NCBI GenBank assembly: GCA_020744425.1 | Contig: JAGMUV010000012.1 | Location: forward strand, 1,240,001-1,304,000 | Source: Dactylonectria macrodidyma | Lineage: Eukaryota; Ascomycota; Sordariomycetes; Hypocreales; Nectriaceae | Direction of reading: 5' to 3' | Length of the DNA: 64,000 bases | Shown: one piece after another, positions 51,743 through 61,470 of the stretch | How the letters are laid out: every line of letters starts with the position of its first letter | Numbering within the stretch: position 1 is the first letter of the stretch | The notes under the pieces: generated by a model | Seen by the model: only the letters and a program-made list of their open reading frames with translations | Told to the model about the DNA's origin: nothing | The model's database searches: none | Made by a program: the position numbers and the translations under genes

Positions 51743-53911
51743 ATAAAAAAAGCTCCACCAAAAATCAATAACTTCACTTACACAGAATTTGACCAAATTG
51801 ATAGAAATGCGTGAAATTTTTCGTTTCACAAATGATAAGTAGATTTCTCTATTATGCCCTAAGTTTTTTCACCAGCCGCCCCGACCGCCTGGTGGGTTGG
51901 TGGGGTGTGGTTTCCTCACTGACTTCTATGACCGAGCCAGCCTCCGATTCTGACTCCTGCTCGCTTGAACAGACAGATTCCACCCCAACAGGCATATTTT
52001 GAGTCTCCCCTTCTGGTATGGCTTCTCCATCAGCTAGGGTCTCCCCAAGAGTCATGAAACGTTTGTTAGGATTCGGCACCGCCTTCCTCTTCTTCCCTCT
52101 CTTCAGGCGAGCCAATTCTTCCTCTAGGCTAGCAATCCTCAGCGTATGCGCCGCTACCGTCTGCTGTTGAGCCTCAAAGCCCTTAGCTATCACGTTGTAC
52201 CGTCTCCGCGTCTTTGGTGTTTTGTTCAGCCCAAGATCACGAATTTGACGGCTCGTCTGTGGTGTATCGTCTGAGTCAAAATACGGCCTGAGTTCGGGAG
52301 TCGCTTTTGGGCTGCCATTTGTCCTATCTTCTTGGATTTCAGGGTGTCGCAGCGCTTTGGAACGCGAAATTGGCCAGTTGCCAGTGACCCTCCAGCCTGA
52401 CAGTATGTTCTTCTTAGTCATTCCAATTCGGCGAGCCTTGGCGTAGGCCCTGATGAAATTGACCTTGTCCATTGGAGTGGAATCAGTTAACGAGGCGAAC
52501 TTTTCCAACTCTCGTCGATATGCAGCTTTCGAGGCATTGAATACTCCATTGTCCAGTGGTTGGAGTCCGTGAGAGCAGTGTGCTGGCAGATAGCAGCAAT
52601 AAACGTTGTTCAAAAAGCACGTGGCCATCCATTCATCCTTGCATCACTCAGCATTGATCTTGAGGTGGAGAAAAGGAAGAACATACTGTTGTATGGCTCC
52701 CATGACTATCTAAAATGATCAATCTGGCGTCAGAGTCGTCGGCAGGCGTTGGTCTGGGGCAGATAGACTCTCTCGAGCCATTCAATGCCAATGTGGTCGT
52801 CAGTCCACCCGTTAGGCGATGTTATATAATACCAGTCTGCTATCTGCTTGAACTCCTCAAGAAACCACTGTTTCTGCAGTTGTTTCCCCTTGAATATTAT
52901 GCCAGGAGTCAAAGCGCGGCCGTCAGTAGTGACAACTTCGATAAATGAAGTCCAATTTCGAGTTTGTGGTCCCTTGAGAAATGCCTTCCGCTTTGGGTCC
53001 GCGCTTCCAACAACCAGGCTATCTAAGCCTAAATAAAAAGGATTAGTCGGTCAATTTCAAGCACTGACAAGGAATAGAGGCATATTCTTGCCGAAACCAG
53101 TCATAATACCCCCTTCATTAACGTTGACGGTGTTTTCAGGCTTGATCCAGCCATACTGGCCCTCCCTGATATCAAAGTACCAATGAACCGCTTTAGGCGT
53201 GAAAGAGTCGAACCTTTTGGCTTCTTGACGTCTACCCATCTTGGTCTTTAAGTCTAAGCGGCGATTGATAAACTTAATCACCCAGTTGCGTCCTAACTTG
53301 GGATGTTCGCCATGCTGTCTCAACAAGCCCATGACACAAGCGCGAATCTGACTGTGGGACGGAGCGTAGCCCAAAGACTCCTGGCGGAGTATCCAGGCAG
53401 CCAACCTATCCTCTTGACTCTTGGATAAGCGTCGATGAGGGTGAATCTGCTCTTTTACGGCCCCACGGCCGTTAAGTCTGTCGATCAGAGTCCTTCGGGG
53501 CACTCCCCGTCTCTGGGCTGCCTGAGGGGGTGGAAAGCCATTATCAGTAACATCCAATATAGCCTCCGCCATGTCGTCTTCTGTATATTTCCATCGAAGT
53601 CTTGGCCTAGGCATTTTCATGTCGTTGTCAAAGACAAAGGCCAAAAAACAAGGCAAAGAGCGGTGAGGAATTTGGTTATCTAACTAACAACATTTCCATA
53701 GCACAGCATGCATAGATCTCGTACCCCGCACAGCCTTATAGGGTCAGAATCATCATATACAATCATTTTTATGATCAACAGACGTAATTTCTCTCAATTG
53801 GCTATATATTTAGGCTGACTTTTGTGTAATTGAAGTTGGTGAGTTTTGGTGGAGCTTTTTTTATTTTGCGTGGCGAAAGAGGGGTTATGGCGAAAGAGGG
53901 GTTGTGGATGG
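51743..53911 (-). mobile_element. pogo/Fot-like DNA transposon, family I copy C, interrupted by the MULE
   Basis: The 5' end lies at 53911 (CCATCCACAACCCCTCTTTC on the minus strand), flanked by TA at 53912-53913. The body is nearly identical to copy B. The 3' end is cut at 51743 by the MULE end; a 54-bp terminus at 45675-45728 is the probable remainder. The 5' flank is gypsy pol, the 3' flank is a hAT gene fragment; the two do not fit together. Confidence 0.85.
51852..53620 (-). pseudogene. pogo/Fot-like transposase of copy C
   Basis: Layout and protein match copy B: start at 53620, HTH_psq, CENP-B-like HTH, DDE_1. The last exon (258 residues from 52628) is identical to copy B. It shares both lesions: Asn instead of the first catalytic Asp (NVNEGGIM) and the extra base before LIILD near 52750. 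One visible difference is Pro in WIKPEN where copy B has Ser. Both copies therefore depend on another source of transposase, or multiplied by DNA duplication rather than transposition. Confidence 0.85.
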
Positions 53912-53913
53912 TA

Positions 53914-56340
53914 ATGGATGCTGGGCTACAGCTAGACATCAGCAAGAGCGAATTCGAAGTCAAGACGGTGAAATATCTCGGGTTCATTATCGAGGCGGAG
54001 AACGGGATCCGAGTCGATCCTGAGAAGGTCAAGGCTGTCAAGGAATGGACTACGCCAACGAACGTAAAAGCCGTTAGAGCCTTTATCGGTTTCGCGAACT
54101 TCTACAGGATTTTCATGCCTGAGTTCTCAGAGATAGCAGAGCCGCTGATACGACTAACGAAAAAGGACGTACCCTTCCGTTGGGACGACCTATGTGAAGA
54201 AGCCTTTGAGAAGCTTAAGGAGCTATTGATTACGGCCCCTATTCTAGCTCATTTCCACCCGGAGAGAGAGACTATCGTGGAGGCAGATTCTTCAGGATTT
54301 GTCACTGGGGGTGTCCTCTCCCAGCGAGACAACGAAGACAGACTATTACGGCCTGTCGCCTATTTCTCGAAGAAACACTCGCCAGCAGAGGTCAACTACG
54401 CTATTCACGACAAGGAACTGCTTGCTATTGTGAGGTGTCTGGAGCAATGGGAACCAGAGCTGCATGCTATAAAGAATTTCAGGATCCTCACAGACCATCA
54501 GAATCTGAAATACTTCTATTTAGAGAGAAGATTAACAGAAAGACAAGTACGATAGTCGGAGTTCTTATCCAGGTTCCATTTCACACTCGAATGGAGACCC
54601 GGAAAGAAGGCTGGACTGCCAGACGCGCTCTCTCGACGAGACCAAGATATGCCAGCCGACTACTCGGACGAGCGGCTCAAGGCACGCATTATGAGGCTCT
54701 TTCAGGACGACCATCTTAGAAGGGTACGCATCTCGACAGTTTCCACCAACACTGAGGGCGCCCTGGAGTTTGATTTCGAAAAGGATATCAGGTTATTCGA
54801 GGACCAGGAATTGCAGCAACTTTAGGACGCCGCACGCCGAGAGGACAAGCTCTACCAGGAACTCACGAAGCTAGTAGCGAATGGAGAGAAGAACTTACTG
54901 ACACAGTTGTAAAAGGAGAAGGTTGTGAGTATCTCAGAATGCTCACTGGATGACAGAGGTCTCCTATGCTTCCGGAATCGTGTCTGGATACCCAACTCTG
55001 AGCCGCTGCGCACGAAGATTATTCAAGCAACACACGACTCCCACATTACCGGGCACCCGGGAAGAGACCTTACGTACTCCATCCTGTCGAGACGTTTCTT
55101 TTGGCCGGGCGCAGCTAGCGAAGTACGCCAGTTCGTGCGTAACTGTGAGGTCTGCGGAAGGAACACCATTTAGAGAGACACGAAGAGAGGGCTCCTGAAG
55201 CCATTACCCATTCCGCAACGAATATGGAGCGAGGTCACTATCGACTTCATTACGGACCTCCCACCATCGGGACGAGACGGCGCGACGAACTGCATGGTAG
55301 TCACGGACCGGCTTACCAAAGGCGTCGAACTCGAAGGCATGAGCGATATCTCCTCAGAAGCGGTTGCTAAGAGACTCTTCGAACGGCACTACCCGGTCCA
55401 TGGTATCCCGACAGCCATAACCAGTGATCATGGGCCCCAGTTTGTCAGCGACATGTGGAAACACTTCTGCAAACTGCTGCAGATCGAGCAGCGGCTATCG
55501 ACGGCGTACCACCCACAGACGGATGGAGCGACGGAGCGAATGAACCAAGAGGTTGAGAAGATCCTGCGAATATGGACAAACTATCTCCAAGAGAATTGGC
55601 TAGATCTGCTACCAATAGCCATGGCAACAATCAACGAGAGGGACGCGGCCTCTACTGGCCTCAGCCCGTTCTTCTTCATGCACGGCTACCACAACGAGCC
55701 AATTCAGCTAGTCGAGGATCGAAGAGCAGAAGATGCGAGGGAGGGCGAGGTTATGGCAGAAGACTTCATCCAGAGACTTCAGGACGCCACAGAGTTTGCG
55801 CAAGCTGCAATAGCTATGGCCCAAGAGATACAGCAAGCCCAAGCCAACAGGCACAGAACTGCCTCGCCCCGCTACAAGCCTGGAGACTGGGTATACCTTA
55901 ATCTGAAGAACGTCAAGACGTCACGGCCTTGTAAGAAGTTGGACTGGCTACATGCAAAATACCAAGTGGTCGAGGAGATTAACCCACACGCCTACAAGTT
56001 AGACGTGCCCGGACGCATACACCCGGTATTCCATGTCGATTTGCTCCGGCCCGTCCCTGACGACCCGCTTCCTTCACAGCAGGTCGATCACGAGAGCGCC
56101 CCACCAGTGCTGGTGGACGGTCAAGAGATGTACCTCGTTGAACGTATCCTCGATGAAAAGAAGGAAGGCACACACAAGAAAGTGCTCGTGAAGTGGGTGG
56201 ACTATTCGAGACCCACGTGGGAGCATCTCAGTGCTGTACGGCATACGGATGCATGGAAACAATGGACAAAGCGGAAGAAGAAGAGAGTCAACTTCGAAAA
56301 TCATCGTGAGATACACGCCAACTCTGGAGGAGGGGGGTAA
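53914..56340 (+). pseudogene. Ty3/gypsy chromovirus pol (C-terminal part) with four stops
   Basis: The frame begins inside reverse transcriptase (DAGLQLDISKSEFEVKTVKY) at the pogo TA and runs to TAA at 56338-56340. RNase H: IVEADSSGFVTGGVLSQRDN, YAIHDKELLAIVRCLEQW, FRILTDHQNLKYF. Integrase: zinc-binding HDSHITGHPGRDLTYSILSR with CEVCGRN, core VTIDFITDLPPSG, ITSDHGPQFVSDMWKHFCK and DGATERMNQEVEKILRIW. The C-terminus carries a chromodomain (YLVERILDEKKEGTHKKVLV, KWVDYSRPTWEHL). In-frame stops are at 54553 (TAG), 54823 (TAG), 54910 (TAA) and 55171 (TAG); three stand where Trp would fit the family and one where Gln would. There is no frameshift. Gag, protease and most of reverse transcriptase are missing. 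Confidence 0.87.
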
Positions 56341-56563
56341 TGTAACGGGTCAGGCCCACTTGGCTGGCGGCTCTGCCGCCAAGCCCGAATTCTTCTCCAC
56401 AGCGCCATCGAGTCGATTCTCGAATCTTCTATATTAAAGAAGATATAACGCTTCACGCACCCAGTTTGTATTTAGATTCTTTCCTTTCTTCACCTTGAAA
56501 GTAAACAGCATAGGGACTAGTTAGTTGAATCAACTCGCTAGAGGCCTTTCACACCAAAGGCAC
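56341..56563 (+). repeat. probable 3' LTR of the gypsy element
   Basis: TGTAACGGGTCAGGCCCACT starts right after the pol stop and a purine tract (GGAGGAGGGGGG). It has a hairpin GGCTGGCGGCTCTGCCGCCA at 56362-56381 and a TATA-like TATATTAAAG at 56429. The 3' end is judged from the start of unrelated piggyBac coding on the other strand. There is no 5' LTR for comparison. Confidence 0.55.
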
Positions 56564-56564
56564 A

Positions 56565-57064
56565 GCCTTATTGTACGGTCGAAGGCAGCGGTAGAGGTGT
56601 TGAAACCGCTCGAAGGTCGTGTATTTAACAATAGGATGCTTAGGCTGCTGTGAGTCCTCGGCTGCAGTCACCCAATGGTCTCTGACAGCAATTTCTGCGT
56701 GAAGACCTAGGTAAATGATGATAGCAAGCCAGACGTATACTTCAGCAAGCGACGTAGATCTTAGTGCTTGTCCGGACGCTGAAATCGATGTAATTTCCGG
56801 ATTTTAGTAGCTGACCCATTTTTCGACTAGTATTTCAGGTATAAAAAGCTGGAAAAGTGACAACGGCGTTGAAGGAAGGGTTGCAATGACAGGGCTACGT
56901 TGAGGGATGTGAAAAGGTCGGAAGTTGTGACCTCTTTGTGATGTTGGAGGCGCATCCGGCCGGCAGGTGTTATCAGCTGGTTGCTCCCTTTGGCACTGGT
57001 CTAGGCAGATGTAAAGTTCCTCATCAAAGGCGTTTGCAGCCACGCTGTGTTGTGTTGCTGCCAT
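56565..57064 (-). pseudogene. piggyBac transposase relic, N-terminal part
   Basis: From 57064 leftwards the frame reads TPLSLFQLFIPEILVEKWVS, a stop (56806-56804, TAA), then LAEVYVWLAIIIYLGLHAEI, VRDHWVTAAEDSQQPKHPIV and KYTTFERFQHLYRCLRPYN. This is the N-terminal half of the DDE_Tnp_1_7 domain. It ends at the gypsy LTR. The catalytic Asp residues are not included. It is a different copy from that at 21.9 kb, which lacks exactly this part, but the two are too diverged to be halves of one gene. Confidence 0.68.
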
Positions 57065-57219
57065 TTGAGCATCGAATTAATCATATGCATAGTAAATTTG
57101 GTGATATTGATTTCAATAATGCTGAAGGTTACGGGTATGTCTCCAGCTGTGAGCGCTAAAAGCGGGGTAAAAAGTGGGTCGGTACGGCCAGTACGCCTTA
57201 GCTGTTGCAAAGGGATGGG

Positions 57220-57294
57220 AGGAGCGAAATTTTGGTTATCCATTAGGTGGGGTTATCCATTAGGTGGGGTTATCCATTAGGTGGTCCTGGATGG
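57220..57294 (-). repeat. family II-type pogo terminus with three 17-bp units
   Basis: On the minus strand, after TA (57296-57295), the sequence CCATCCAGGACCACCTAATG is followed by three units of ATAACCCCACCTAATGG-type and CCAAAATTTCG, in the order seen at 42635. The plus-strand unit is CCATTAGGTGGGGTTAT (57240, 57257, 57274). It ends an element whose coding part to the left is piggyBac-like rather than pogo-like. Confidence 0.6.
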
Positions 57295-57526
57295 TACTGC
57301 AACTTAGGAAATTGTTCTAGATGCGAACAAAGACCCCTGACAGTAGTGGTTAGCAACCATACTGACATTGCTGCCAATATCAGAGTGCTTGCTATTGAAA
57401 TAGCCTGGTATTGCCCGGTATAGAACCGTTTCAGCGCCTCCGAATGCTATCTGCCGTGGATACACAGGTATGGTGGTGGGGTTGGGATAGGAACGAGGCA
57501 GCCCAAGGTGCTAACCCTTGGCACCA
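57295..57526. other. unassigned sequence
   Basis: About 230 bp upstream of the Myb-like relic; nothing recognised. Confidence 0.4.
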
Positions 57527-57920
57527 ATGGGCACCAACATCGAAATTCTTGGTCGATTCGAAGAATGGCCTGTTGAAAACGTTTCATTGAAGCGCATCAC
57601 CGAGAGCGGCAAGACAACAATTAAATTGCAGTTGGAGCCCAAGTCTTGCGCATACCATCAGATCAGTGTCAAGGCCTGACAAAGGCAGAAGACTGCTCAA
57701 GGCTTCATCCCGGGCTGCAAAATCGTCTGGTGGAAAGTGGACACCAGGAGAGGAAGACACAGTACGCAGGATGAACCAGGGTGGCTGCTCTTGGGCCGAG
57801 ATACACAAGGCTCTTCCACATCGCTTCCAGCGCACGATTCAAGTTCGCTACTCGACGAAATTAAAACTAGGTCGACCAGGTCTAACACGAGACTGGCTAG
57901 ATAGGACACCAAGACTCTAG
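57527..57920 (+). pseudogene. Myb/SANT-like small protein, frameshifted
   Basis: ATG 57527 begins MGTNIEILGRFEEWPVENVS and LKRITESGKTTIKLQLEP; the second part, in another frame from about 57666, reads SSGGKWTPGEEDTVRRMNQG, GCSWAEIHKALPHRFQRTIQ and VRYSTKLK, a SANT/Myb-like DNA-binding domain. I recall a repetitive fungal family with the same two parts. No intron of plausible size joins them, so a frameshift near 57650 is the likely cause. The last stop is TAG at about 57918. Confidence 0.6.
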
Positions 57921-57987
57921 AAAAATAAATGCAATTTTATTGTGGCTCAGTCTAAACTTCGTCGACAGTAACAAGCATTACAAGCGC

Positions 57988-59862
57988 CTAGTTCCGGGCA
58001 AATGCGTCACTAGCCAACTTTCCTCCTGGGTGACCTTCACACGATGCGTATCTTTCACAATGACGGTCGTATGTCATCAAGGCCCAGGCCGGCAGTAGTG
58101 AGCGACATTGGCCCTCCGTTATCCCTTCACCTCTCACGATTTTTTGGCCATATACAGGCTGTCTCAGGCCCTGTTTCAACTTTCGGGCCAGCTCGTTGCA
58201 CCCGTTTATAAACGATGTGATTCCATTGTAGTCGGAGCTGGCGGGACATGAATGCAAATTCCCTTTTGCCCCGCATATTGAGCAAAGTTGAAGTAGCAGT
58301 CTCAATGACCAATACTCGACCTGCAAGAATACGGCATCTAACTCGCTCCTATTCGCATCGAAGGCAATGTCAATGGAACCTGGATCGTGTTGGAACTGGA
58401 GAACAGTGGCCGAGATCTCATCCAGCAAGTTTCTGTGCCATGAAGCGTACCAGCTGTCAAGACTAGCTTCTAGGGTCTCTAGGCTTTCAGACATGTCTTC
58501 CGATGCGCCTGCTCCAACTGAAGCCCGATTATGTGCAAGGGCGTAGGCAACAGGGCCTGTCAGAAGTGCGGCGATATCGAAGAGGCGGTCTCGAGTTGTC
58601 TTTGGCGCGTTTAGCCATGGTTCATTCATCCAATGAGGTTCTGCCAAGAATGACTTCTGGCATGCACAGAATGAATCAAGAATGACCATCTCCCTCAATT
58701 TCTTGAATACAAGATGATCATCCCTTGCCGCAAACGTTTGCGGCCCGCACAGCTGCATGAAAAGAATTGCACCTTGGAGGTGTCTATTCTGGAACATCAC
58801 GCCGCTGGAAAAGATGGTGCTCGGTGTGTGGTGCATTGCTTCGAACATGGTGTAAACTAACGATGCTGTAGCCAGGGTCGCAATAAGATGCGGGTTCCTC
58901 GTAATCTGGCCGTTCTCACAACAGCTTCGGAACAGGCGTAAGCTTTCCCCATAAGCAGCAGGCTTTCTATCCATATTCCATACTCCATACAGGCCCGTAT
59001 GGAATATGGAATATGGAATGCACCTCGTATGGAAGCTTATTCCATACGTATGGAATACAAAAAATGACGTCATCTCTCACACTGCCACTATCGTAAAGAA
59101 TCAGGTTTGGGAGCTCTGCAATTCAGTAATTGTACAGTGGTTTGCCTGCTGTCGGCTGCAGACAGAGCTGAGATTGAAGTATGAAACAGCATAAACGATG
59201 GGTTTGGGATCACTCTGACACAGACTGCAATAGCGGGGATAATATTTTCCGGAATAATCCATTATTCCATACGTATGGAATACGGACGGCCCGTATGGAA
59301 TATGGAGTATGGAGTATGGAACATTCCATACTCCATCACTTATTCCATACGAGTATGGATAGAAAGCCTGATAAGCAGTCAAGCTCATTATGCGGGCCTG
59401 CTTATCCCTGGTGGTCTGAGAGAGCCTGAGGGAGCTGAGTGCAATCAATGCAAGATCCAGGAATCGGTTCCGATTTATGAGCGTAGTAAATGACGGGGCC
59501 CAAGCATCACTTGAGCAAGAATGGCCAATATTGAAATGGTCCCACAAACACATGACATGATTTCGAAAATCCAGTTTCGTAAGCTCCAGGGAATTAAGCG
59601 AATTTCGATGCAAGTTTTCGGCGGGATGTTGGCTGTGGCTTGTCCAAGATGACGACACATTTGCCACGCGACTTAAGGCTTCGGATAAAATTATTTTGCT
59701 TGAGGATTCAATAGTACTGGAGTCGACGTTTACAAAGACCATTTGTCCATCGCGGTCGTAGCCTTTGCAGTGGAATCCGTTTTTCCAGCAGGTTCGGCAA
59801 ACTGGTCGGGCTCTATCGCATTTTCTGTGCCCTTCTCGGCATGTTCGGCAGTTTCGAAACAT
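57988..59862 (-). pseudogene. Zn2Cys6 fungal transcription factor gene disrupted by a MITE
   Basis: ATG 59862 opens MFRNCRTCREGHRKCDRARP with the zinc cluster Cys5, Cys8, Cys15, Cys22, Cys25 and Cys32 (CX2CX6CX6CX2CX6C). The fungal-specific domain follows: LDFRNHVMCLWDHFNIGHSC, LIALSSLRLSQTTRDKQARI, then MSLTAY at the insertion. Behind the MITE the frame resumes with GESLRLFRSCCENGQITRNP, LIATLATASLVYTMFEAMHH and runs to the stop at 57988. Without the 412-bp element and one 8-bp duplication the gene is a single exon of 484 residues with no other lesion. Transcription across the MITE meets stops at once, so a truncated protein with only the zinc cluster could be made. Confidence 0.88.
58959..59370. 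mobile_element. 412-bp hAT-type MITE with palindromic array
   Basis: Ends are 17-bp inverted repeats CAGGCTTTCTATCCATA / TATGGATAGAAAGCCTG. The flanking ATAAGCAG (58951-58958 and 59371-59378) is an exact 8-bp target duplication, as for hAT elements. Both flanks of the interior are arrays of TATTCCATAC and GTATGGAATA units that can pair with one another and with themselves (58970-59055 and 59256-59358). There is no gene inside. Confidence 0.9.
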
Positions 59863-60864
59863 GGCGAAAAATCTTTTCAGAAAGGCTACGAAGAAATAAC
59901 GGGGGGGACAAACTCGGCAGTTTATTGGGGGAATTCCTTGTCTTTTCTGGCTAGAATTTATGGCAACTGCGGAGTATTTAAAATACTGGTCGTCAAAACT
60001 GCTTAATGGGTGATCGGCGCTTGCCCGTTTCAAGACCCAAGTGTTACGTTGGGAAGGTCCAATCAAACGTGAGAGAACTAGCCGAAAATGGAGAATGAAT
60101 CCTCCAATCATACGTTTGAGACGCACAGACCCCAGGATTGGTGTTTAGCCCCCAGGAAAGACCTCTACATCGCTATGTCGGTGACATGCCAACTCCGAGG
60201 CAGGTGGGTGATTTTAGCTGAGAGGACTGCTTTGCGTCGAGTGTAACCTATGCATTCCCTATGGATCGTGCACAGGGACAGAAACCCCCCTCTCTCTTTT
60301 TTTATTTTTATTTTTATTGTTTATTTTTTATTTTTTTAAAGGGTGCGCAGGGTGGCAGCCTTGATGTAATCTCAACAATACTGTTCAATCCTCGAATCGT
60401 CCTCGTAGCGGAGATTCCCGCTTTAGCAATGGAGGAGAACATCTTTGGGGGGGGCGTTGACGAATCGGGATCGCTTATTCATGCAACCGGATTGCTAATC
60501 GCCGGGTCCGCTCAACCCTAGATGCCCACCCCTCTTCCCAAAAAAAAAAAAATAAGGGGGGTTCTACTAAATGAGCTGGCAGCTAGCTACGGAGTACTCC
60601 ATCCTGCATGCACATTCTTTGAGGAGATTCGGCTTATGATCACTATACGCTAAAATATGAGGAGGCAACACTGCCGACCCTAATGCCCTGCCCTTTTATT
60701 TCAGCCTTACCGCCACGCGGCGCAGCATTCACCCTTGGAAAGGGCAGAAGCCCGTCATTTGCCTTGATAATCTGTTGACAGTAATCCAAAGCCCTCATAT
60801 CCACATGTATACAGTCGGCGGGGAAGCGGTTAGGGTATAAAGACTACACGAAGCACTGTGTTAT
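59863..60864. other. intergenic with T-rich low-complexity tract
   Basis: About 1 kb. Bases 60295-60342 are a TTTTTATT-type tract, and 60538-60552 an A-run followed by GGGGGG. A CCCCAACC-type or promoter motif is not assigned. No gene is supported. Confidence 0.5.
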
Positions 60865-61470
60865 CTATTTATCGTCTCTTGAAATTTCCTTGTCAAGAAC
60901 TTCGAGAGCATCCAATGCGAACTTGGAAAAGTTCACGAAACGCGCCTTCTGCACCTCCTCGGCGAATTCATCTTTGCCGGATCCTTCGCCATTGACGCCA
61001 AACCGAACTCCAAACTCGCCCACAAAATTATCGTACCTAGTATTTGGCTTGGTCCTGCATATTCCACACATTACCCGCTTCAGGCCTTCATATGTAAATC
61101 CACTGCGCGGAAATAGTTTTGTCACCGCGCGATACTCTTCCCTCGAAATCAGATTTGGTCCGAGGCCAAGGTCAAGATTTGGGACCCAAGAGATCGGCTG
61201 TGATGCCCAAGTTCGTAAGAGCTACTTCAGCTGCGGCGTGCTGTGCAATGGACGGTGTCTCGTGTAATGCGATTGCATCCCAAGCTCGTTGGATTCTTGC
61301 TGGGCCCCATACTTCGGTAGTCTCATTGTCCTGATACTCCGATCCGGTATGACCCTTGAGGAACGATGTAGCGATGTTTGCACCATCGACTTCGAAGCGT
61401 TTGTCTTGGGATAGGAGCTCCTTGGTCGCCGCCCATCCCATGTCGTGGATAGGGTTCCCTTGAGGTAAAT
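60865..61470 (-). pseudogene. HD-domain protein (cyanamide hydratase-like), truncated and frameshifted
   Basis: The readable part starts at IHDMGWAATKELLSQDKRFE (the HD motif, near 61455) and continues VDGANIATSFLK, RIQRAWDAIALHETPSIAQH, EVALTNLGITADLLG. One extra C near 61180 then shifts the frame; the other frame continues LISREEYRAVTKLFPRSGFT and KRVMCGICRTKPNTRYDNFV to the stop at 60865. The N-terminal part before the HD motif is missing and replaced by repeats. The family is a fungal HD hydrolase group with cyanamide hydratase members; I recognise it from motif order. Confidence 0.65.
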
